Shown: in pieces, positions 7,102-10,976 of the stretch
Layout of the letters: the number at the start of each line of letters is the position of its first letter
How positions within the stretch are numbered: position 1 is the first letter of the stretch
Assembly (NCBI GenBank): GCA_013813615.1
Contig: JACCRJ010000066.1
Span: 1 to 10,976 of the forward strand
DNA from: Lautropia sp.
GTDB lineage: Bacteria; Pseudomonadota; Gammaproteobacteria; Burkholderiales; Burkholderiaceae_E
DNA length: 10,976 nucleotides
Direction of reading: 5' to 3'
Translations under genes and position numbers: made by a program
Notes under the pieces: model-generated
What the model saw: only the letters and a program-made list of their open reading frames with translations
Databases searched by the model: none
What the model was told of the DNA's origin: nothing

Positions 7102-8283
7102 CTACTTCGGACAGGCAGGGAAAAGGCCCTCGGGCGGGAACGTGTCGGTGACCTTGAGCATCAGGGCCGGCTGCGGCGCCACACCCTTGACGGCCTCCGC
7201 CCACAGGCCGACGCCGATGGCCTGATGGTCGCATGCGCGCATCTGCTTGGGCCCGAAGACCGAATTCGGGTACGTACTGGCTTCGAAGGCGTCGACCCAC
7301 TTCTCCGCGTCCCAGGAGCCGGTCTTCTCGACTTCGTCCAGGAACCAGTTGATGCCGTCGAAGGCATGGCCGGCGTAGGCATTCGGCCATTCGTTGTACT
7401 TCTTGCGGTACGCTTCGACGAACCGCTTGTTCTGGGGCGTGTCGAAGCTGAAGTGGTACCGCGCCACCGTGTTGACGCCGACCACGTCCGGTCCTACGGC
7501 CATTGCCGCGTCGTCATCGAGAAAGCCGGTACCAAAGATCCTGACCTTGGCCGGCAGGTTGACCTGGCCGGCCTGTTTGAGCAGGGTGATCGTATCGGCC
7601 CCGGTCGTCACCACGAACATCCCGTCCGCACCGGACCTGACCGCCTTGTCGATGATCACCGAATAGTCCTGGCTGCCGATCGGCGCGAAATCTTCACCGA
7701 CTACGGCAACCCCCATTCCGGCCAGACCGGTCTTCATCGTCGCCCAGGTGTCGCGCCCGACCGGCTGGTCGACCGCCACCGCATAGATCTTCTTCAGTCC
7801 GGCCTTCTTGACGAACGCCGACGCCATCTGCGTCTCCATATAGGCGAGATTGGAGGTGCGAAAGGTGAACCGGTTGCGGCTGGCCCCGGTGATGCCATCG
7901 GCCGCGGAAGTCGTCACCAGGAGCGGGATCTTGCGCTGCGCGGCGACCGGCATGATGGCCATCGTCTGACCTGAAGCGCCGTCGCCAAAGAGCATGTTCG
8001 CGCCGCTCGAAAGCAGTTTGTTGGCCTTCTGCACTGACGTCTGCGGCTTCGTTTCGCTGTCTTCCCACAGAACTCGGATCGGCGCTCCCAGGACCCTGGC
8101 TCCGCGCATCTCGATGGCCAGGTCGAGCCCCTTCTGCATGCTGGTGCCGAGCAGCGCGTAGGCGCCGCTCAAAGGAACGACGCCGCCGATGGTGAACGAC
8201 TCCTTCGGCTGGGCGGATGCGCCTGCCGAGATCAGACAAAGCGCCGACAACACGGCGGACTTGACGAGCAACCTGCGTTTCAT
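7102..8283 (-). CDS. livK: Periplasmic substrate-binding protein of a LIV-type ABC importer
   Basis: This 393-residue protein has a classic Sec signal peptide: MKRRLLVKSAV, a hydrophobic core to residue 20, and a likely cleavage after GASA (24/25). There is no lipobox cysteine, so the mature protein should be soluble in the periplasm. The mature part starts ESFTIGGVVPLSGAYALLGTSMQKGLDLAIEM, the usual opening of type-I periplasmic-binding (LivJ/LivK, Peripla_BP_6) proteins, and has PLLVTTSAADGITG and the second-lobe YAGHAFDGINWFLDEVEK region. Length is normal. The ATG at 8283 has an SD, GGAGAG. It is the first gene of the leftward operon and so decides the imported substrate, which I cannot predict. 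Its promoter should lie in the control region shared with the divergent MarR gene. Confidence 0.92.
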   Translation of the reverse strand: MKRRLLVKSAVLSALCLISAGASAQPKESFTIGGVVPLSGAYALLGTSMQKGLDLAIEMRGARVLGAPIRVLWEDSETKPQTSVQKANKLLSSGANMLFGDGASGQTMAIMPVAAQRKIPLLVTTSAADGITGASRNRFTFRTSNLAYMETQMASAFVKKAGLKKIYAVAVDQPVGRDTWATMKTGLAGMGVAVVGEDFAPIGSQDYSVIIDKAVRSGADGMFVVTTGADTITLLKQAGQVNLPAKVRIFGTGFLDDDAAMAVGPDVVGVNTVARYHFSFDTPQNKRFVEAYRKKYNEWPNAYAGHAFDGINWFLDEVEKTGSWDAEKWVDAFEASTYPNSVFGPKQMRACDHQAIGVGLWAEAVKGVAPQPALMLKVTDTFPPEGLFPACPK

Positions 8284-8357
8284 ACGACTCTCCAGATGAT
8301 CACGCAGGCGCTTCCGTCTCAGATAGTTCGGATTCAGCCTTTGCGTGCTTGTTAGGG

Positions 8358-8376
8358 CGTCCGGATGATCCGAACG
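8358..8376. promoter_or_regulatory. Candidate operator 1 (near-palindrome)
   Basis: The 19 bases read CGTcCGGATgATCCGaACG. The arms match in 8 of 9 pairs around a central G. The single mismatch (c against a) is at the same relative place as in the second site, inside the shared half-sites GTCCGGAT and ATCCGAAC. It lies 75-93 bases upstream of the livK start codon. I infer binding by the dimeric MarR-type regulator encoded next door; no experiment is visible in the sequence. Confidence 0.6.
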
Positions 8377-8497
8377 TCAGGGGCTCGGCAGATATGTCTC
8401 CAGTGGAGCCTGGCCGCAAGGGCTGGCGTCGATCTGATTGTCGAGGCCATGCTAGCCCCGCAGAAAAGATAGTGCAAGGGCCTTGTATGTTCGCGGA

Positions 8498-8523
8498 TTG
8501 TCCGAATAGTCATATTCGAACAA
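8498..8523. promoter_or_regulatory. Candidate operator 2 (near-palindrome) ahead of the MarR gene
   Basis: The arms TTGTcCGAATA (8498-8508) and TATTCGaACAA (8513-8523) flank the 4-base spacer GTCA and pair at 10 of 11 positions. The half-sites GTCCGAAT and ATTCGAAC match those of the site at 8358-8376, but with a 6-base rather than 1-base separation. It lies 57 bases upstream of the regulator's start codon, where it would cover the likely -10 region, as expected for autorepression by a MarR-family dimer. Confidence 0.62.
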
Positions 8524-8579
8524 GTCGCAGATCGCGCGCGGTAGCATGGAACACCCCAGCGACCGTTCACCTCCCGCCA

Positions 8580-9101
8580 ATGACTATCAAAAGCCAGAAC
8601 GACGCAGCCCGCCCAGCCTCAGCCGCGGAGGGAGCCAGGTCGGCACAGGACCTCAAGCGCGGTCTTCTCATGCACTTCTTCGCAAACCTCTGCCTGACTT
8701 CCGACGTGAACCTGCGATTGACGGAACTGGGGTTCGGCCGCCTTCACCATCGCATCCTCTTCTTCGCCGCGAATGCCCCCGGCATCACCGTGGGGGAACT
8801 TCTCGGAGCACTGCGGGTAACCCACCAGAATGTACGGGGCGCCATGAAGCAGTTGCTCGAAGACGGCTACCTGCTGGCGCGGATCGGGCAGAAGGACCGC
8901 CGCCACAAGCGCCTCTACGCGTCAGCGAAGGGCCGGAGCCTCGTGGAATCCCTCTCCCACCGCCAACTCGAGCGGATCGAACGGGCCTACCGGGCCGCGG
9001 GACCGGAAGCTGTCAGGGGGTTCTTCCTGGTCCACCAGTATCTGGTTGATCCGTCGGATCTCGACTGGATCGATCAGCTCTGGGGTGGGAAGACGGAGTA
9101 G
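8580..9101 (+). CDS. MarR-family winged-helix transcriptional regulator
   Basis: From the ATG at 8580 the product has 173 residues, a usual MarR size. A helical N-terminal dimerisation region (about 25-60, including GFGRLHHRILFFAANAPG) is followed by the winged helix-turn-helix: ITVGELLGALRV (69-80), recognition helix THQNVRGAMKQLLEDGYL (81-98), and the wing RIGQKDRRHKRLYASAKG (101-118), which matches the family pattern D.R...L..T..G. The C-terminal helices follow. An open frame reaches back to 8349 but its first 77 codons resemble no protein and overlap the operator sites. The ATG at 8580 has no recognisable SD; another in-frame ATG at 8670 is inside the family domain. Divergent to the transport/CoA-ligase operon, it probably represses that operon and itself until a substrate or its CoA ester binds, as known for several catabolic MarR proteins. 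Confidence 0.88.
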   Translation: MTIKSQNDAARPASAAEGARSAQDLKRGLLMHFFANLCLTSDVNLRLTELGFGRLHHRILFFAANAPGITVGELLGALRVTHQNVRGAMKQLLEDGYLLARIGQKDRRHKRLYASAKGRSLVESLSHRQLERIERAYRAAGPEAVRGFFLVHQYLVDPSDLDWIDQLWGGKTE

Positions 9102-9173
9102 ACGGCCGGCGCGGCTGCACCGGGCGCTTGCGGTGACCACGCGCTGCGCTTACCCGGCGCGCGGGCGCTGAAC

Positions 9174-9845
9174 TCAGTCCAGCTCGACCCCGAGCTGGCG
9201 CAGGCGGGCGTCGACCCAGGCGCGGTCGAAGGTTCCCCTGGCGATTTGATCCAACTGCCCCAGTTCGACCTGATGCTTCTTCGAGGTCGCATCGTAGATG
9301 GTCTGCACCGCATCGTAAGGAACGCAGAGGACGCCGTCCTCGTCGCCGACGATCAGGTCGCCCGGTTCGATGACCATGCCGTCGATCGCGACCGGCACGT
9401 TGATCTCCCCAGGGCCGTCCTTGTAGGGCCCCCGGTGCGTCACGCCCGCAGCGTAGACGGGAAAACTGGCTCGGCGCAACGCGCCGGCGTCGCGAATGGC
9501 GCCGTTGATCACGACGCCGCCGAGTCCACGGCTGGCCGCATAGCCCGACATGATCTCGCCCATGATGGCGTTAGTGAGGTCTCCGCCGGCGTCCACCACG
9601 ATCACGTCGCCCGGATCGGCGATGTCCAGCGCCTTGTGCAGCATCAGGTTGTCGCCAGGGCGCGACTTCACGGTGAATGCTGGGCCCGACATCGGCGAGC
9701 CATCGTGCATCGGCCGCAGCCTGGCGCCGCCGGCCGACAGGCGGAACATCGAATCGCTGACATTGGCAACCGGCAACTCTCGAAAAGCCGCTGCCATGTC
9801 AGCGTCGACCTTTCGGGCTCGCTTGAGAATACGAAAGCCGATCAT
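9174..9845 (-). CDS. RraA / HMG-CHA aldolase-like protein
   Basis: This is a 223-residue protein from the ATG at 9845, chosen because GGAGGAG (9849-9855) sits just upstream and the family similarity starts there; the frame stays open further back without similarity. The RraA-like core is clear: VSDSMFRL (29-36), PGDNLMLHKALDIADPGDVIVVDAGGD (63-89), G96-E97, then R118-D119 in VVINGAIRDAG. The E97-x20-R118-D119 arrangement matches the metal- and substrate-binding signature of class II 4-hydroxy-4-methyl-2-oxoglutarate/4-carboxy-4-hydroxy-2-oxoadipate aldolases (written D-x20-R-D for characterised ones). Such enzymes release pyruvate from the last intermediates of aromatic catabolism; E. coli RraA itself instead inhibits RNase E. 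Many homologues annotated as dimethylmenaquinone methyltransferase are misnamed. Converges with the MarR gene, 72 bases apart. A pyruvate-aldolase role is more likely than RNase control, but this is inference. Confidence 0.85.
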   Translation of the reverse strand: MIGFRILKRARKVDADMAAAFRELPVANVSDSMFRLSAGGARLRPMHDGSPMSGPAFTVKSRPGDNLMLHKALDIADPGDVIVVDAGGDLTNAIMGEIMSGYAASRGLGGVVINGAIRDAGALRRASFPVYAAGVTHRGPYKDGPGEINVPVAIDGMVIEPGDLIVGDEDGVLCVPYDAVQTIYDATSKKHQVELGQLDQIARGTFDRAWVDARLRQLGVELD

Positions 9846-9937
9846 CTGCTCCTCCGTTGCCATCCAGCGCCAGCCTGAACGATACACGGCCTGCTTCGCA
9901 CCGAGACTAAAGACGGGCAAATCCAGCGCAGACCGCC

Positions 9938-9950
9938 CGATACTGTATCG
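9938..9950. promoter_or_regulatory. Perfect 13-bp palindrome upstream of the RraA-like gene
   Basis: The sequence CGATAC-T-GTATCG is a perfect inverted repeat with a one-base centre, 93-105 bases upstream of the start codon of the RraA-like gene. A further CGATAC half-site occurs at 9880-9885, 35-40 bases upstream of the start codon. This is the right place and shape for an operator of a dimeric regulator (for example GntR or TetR family), but the regulator is unknown and the half-sites differ from the GTYCGRAT repeats near the MarR gene. It does not end in a T-run and has no loop, so it is not a terminator. Confidence 0.45.
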
Positions 9951-10020
9951 TCTGGAACCCGAATTGGCGTCGGGCCTGGTGGAACGACCGCGCAACCAGG
10001 TCGGCTTCTACGGCGCCGGT

Positions 10021-10140
10021 GACCTGGTGGGCATTGCCGACTTCCCGAACGTCAGGCGCACGCTCGACGCCTTCGTGGCCCGCCCGGCAGTGGCGAAAGG
10101 ACTTGCGATTCCGGTTGCTGATGCCCGGGAGATCCGGTGA
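10021..10140 (+). pseudogene. Probable C-terminal remnant of a glutathione S-transferase
   Basis: The frame ending at TGA 10138-10140 reads DLVGIADFPNVRRTLDAF, then VARPAVAKGLAIPVADAREIR. The pattern 'DFPNV.R.LDA..ARPAV.KGL.IP' is the well-known last helix and tail of bacterial cytosolic glutathione S-transferases (YfcG/YghU-like and related). The same frame is open upstream, but between 9846 and 10020 I see no thioredoxin-like N-domain or GST helices, no start codon with an SD, and the RraA-like gene occupies the opposite strand beyond. So only about 39 residues of the roughly 200-230 of a GST remain, probably left by a deletion or rearrangement. It ends 12 bases from the stop of the convergent membrane-protein gene. 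The short length keeps the call tentative. Confidence 0.5.
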
Positions 10141-10152
10141 TGCTTCACGTCA

Positions 10153-10617
10153 CTACCGGGAGCGAGGGGCGTTAGCCCACCACATGCCTATCAGCGGCAC
10201 GACGATCCACTGCAGGAGCGGGGATAGCCCTACATCGAATCCGCGCAAGGAAATAACAGGCATGAGATCGGAATAGGCCCACGCCGCACGGATGATGATA
10301 TTGAGCCACTCACTGAAGGTGGTGTAGGCGACACCGAAGAAGATCGTAAGGGATGCGACAGCGGTATGCCGATGTCTCGGCCAGGCGTCGTCCCCGGCGA
10401 TCAAGAGGGCGATCGTCATCGAGGAGAGCGCGATGAGAACATCGCCACCTGTACAGTGCACGGCGGCAAAAACGACCTCGCTCCATGTGCCTGTCCAACC
10501 AATTGTATAGAGCGGCATGTGGGCGAACTCCCAAATGAGGTTCCCCGCCAGAATGACGGCAAGATAGCGCCGCAAGGCGCTGAGCCAGGAACCAGCATCA
10601 GGGATGTCCGCTTTCAT
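10153..10617 (-). CDS. Conserved-looking four-helix membrane protein of unknown function
   Basis: This 154-residue protein has four apparent membrane segments: about 18-37 (RYLAVILAGNLIWEFAHMPL), 48-74, 84-108 and 129-149. Polar residues sit within or beside the helices: E30, H33 (WEFAHMP), H54-C55 (AAVHCTGGD), E103 (FSEWLN), and W113. Such buried His/Cys/Glu/Met suggest a metal, haem or proton-related role, but I know no assigned function. The start at 10617 has a distant GAGG about 10 bases upstream; two nearby ATGs are out of frame. It lies 106 bases downstream of the CusF-domain gene on the same strand, so a link with copper/silver handling is plausible from context only. The stop at 10153 is 12 bases from the convergent GST remnant. 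Confidence 0.72.
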   Translation of the reverse strand: MKADIPDAGSWLSALRRYLAVILAGNLIWEFAHMPLYTIGWTGTWSEVVFAAVHCTGGDVLIALSSMTIALLIAGDDAWPRHRHTAVASLTIFFGVAYTTFSEWLNIIIRAAWAYSDLMPVISLRGFDVGLSPLLQWIVVPLIGMWWANAPRSR

Positions 10618-10723
10618 TGCATCATGACCTCAGAGAGCAAGCGAGCGGCAGTGCCATCCGAAACCTCGTATAGAAGAGCGCGGTCGTATGGGAAGCCGGA
10701 GCCGAGGTGGCGGGACGACTGGG

Positions 10724-10976
10724 TCACTTTACGGCTGTGATGACGTAGTCCTTGTCCTCTTGGACGAACTCGACCTCAAACTTTTTGCCGTCACCGAGCT
10801 TGTCCAGAAGCAACCTGTCCTTGACCTTGAAGCCCATCGTCATGGCCGGCCAGTTCAGGCTCTTCACTGGCCCGTGCGCCAAAGTCACGATGCCAGTCTT
10901 CGCATCGACGGTGTTGACCGTGCCCGCCGCCTTGTGGGCCATCTGCGCGCCGGCCGTCGGCTTCTGCATCATATCC
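10724..10976 (-). CDS. CusF-domain periplasmic Cu(I)/Ag(I)-binding protein, C-terminal part
   Basis: Reading leftward from the right edge, the frame is open from 10976 to the TGA at 10724-10726. A CusF-like OB-fold domain covers AAGTVNTVDAKTGIVTLAHG through to YVITAVK. Counting from the Met at 10972, the metal ligands H33, W41, M44 and M46 (in HGPVKSLNWPAMTM) reproduce the spacing of E. coli CusF H36, W44, M47 and M49, where the tryptophan ring caps Cu(I)/Ag(I) through a cation-pi contact. The frame is open to the edge beyond the two methionines at 10972, and no signal peptide is visible, so the real start lies outside the window. It may be a stand-alone metallochaperone or the C-terminal domain of a CusB-type membrane-fusion protein. 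Either would deliver metal to a CusCBA-like efflux pump. Confidence 0.85.
   Translation of the reverse strand, partial: DMMQKPTAGAQMAHKAAGTVNTVDAKTGIVTLAHGPVKSLNWPAMTMGFKVKDRLLLDKLGDGKKFEVEFVQEDKDYVITAVK

Larger units (their letters stand above)
8284..8579. promoter_or_regulatory. Divergent control region between the liv operon and the MarR gene
   Basis: These 296 bases contain no convincing gene and look less GC-rich than the coding DNA around them. They must hold the leftward promoter of the transport/catabolic operon and the rightward promoter of the regulator. Repeats of the 8-base pattern GTYCGRAT are present: 8326-8333 (GTTCGGAT), 8359-8366 (GTCCGGAT), 8375-8368 (minus strand GTTCGGAT), 8500-8507 (GTCCGAAT), and 8521-8514 (minus strand GTTCGAAT). 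A partial copy, GTTCG, is at 8489-8493. No strong sigma-70 boxes stand out. A weak leftward candidate is CTGACG (8380-8375) with CCTAAC (8356-8351), which would place the 8358-8376 site between the boxes. A weak rightward candidate is TTGTAT (8483-8488) with AATAGT (8505-8510). Confidence 0.7.

Noticed and set aside
7076..7390. 5' extension of the LivH frame
   Set aside because: It lies inside livK and lacks any permease character.
8475..8485. Short perfect palindrome CAAGG-G-CCTTG
   Set aside because: Only five pairs, unlike the neighbouring half-sites, and likely by chance; it does not extend.
8546..9049. Rightward frame overlapping the MarR gene in another phase
   Set aside because: Its product is Pro/Arg-rich without motifs, while the other phase encodes a clear winged-helix protein.
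9102..9173. Possible bidirectional terminator between the MarR and RraA-like genes
   Set aside because: The stretch is GC-rich with short GCGC repeats, but I found no clean stem-loop followed by a T-run on either strand.
9246..9878. 210-residue rightward frame opposite the RraA-like gene
   Set aside because: It is an antisense shadow, Arg/His/Val-rich, with no recognisable domain.

Overview
The window is GC-rich proteobacterial DNA. It is gene-dense, with mostly good Shine-Dalgarno (SD) sequences and ATGA/GTGA gene overlaps. The Gram-negative signs are a periplasmic binding-protein ABC importer and a CusF-type periplasmic copper protein. A beta- or alphaproteobacterium is likely, but I cannot place it more precisely from sequence alone.

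Positions 1-8283 hold one long leftward gene train that reads as a catabolic operon. In transcription order it is: a substrate-binding protein (livK-type, 8283-7102), two permeases (livH-type from a TTG at 7075, livM-type from 6221), two ATPases (livG-type from a GTG at 5286, livF-type from 4538), an AMP-forming acyl-CoA synthetase (3808-2258), an SDR dehydrogenase interrupted by an in-frame amber codon (2236-1442), an SCP2/SCPx-type thiolase (1393-227), and the start of a DoxX-like membrane protein running off the left edge (173-1). The logic is import of an organic acid, CoA activation, oxidation of a hydroxyl group and thiolytic cleavage. The acyl-CoA dehydrogenase and hydratase expected for full beta-oxidation are not in the window, so the substrate is unknown.

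Positions 8284-8579 are a divergent control region. A rightward MarR-type regulator follows (8580-9101). The control region carries repeated GTYCGRAT half-sites, including two near-palindromes with the same off-centre mismatch, which makes it a strong candidate operator region for that regulator.

Positions 9102-10140 hold a leftward RraA/HMG-CHA-aldolase-like gene (9845-9174), convergent with the regulator. Its upstream region has a perfect 13-bp palindrome at 9938-9950. Beyond it is a rightward remnant resembling the C-terminus of a glutathione S-transferase (10021-10140).

Positions 10141-10976 look like a different module: a leftward four-helix membrane protein of unknown function (10617-10153), and upstream of it the C-terminal part of a CusF-domain copper/silver-binding protein (10976-10724) with all four metal ligands in place. 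This stretch looks less GC-rich than the catabolic operon and probably belongs to a metal-resistance cluster lying to the right.

I see no CRISPR array, tRNA, rRNA, insertion sequence or obviously new defence or mobile system. The best leads are the interrupted SDR, the half-site array, the copper-associated membrane protein and the GST remnant at the module boundary.
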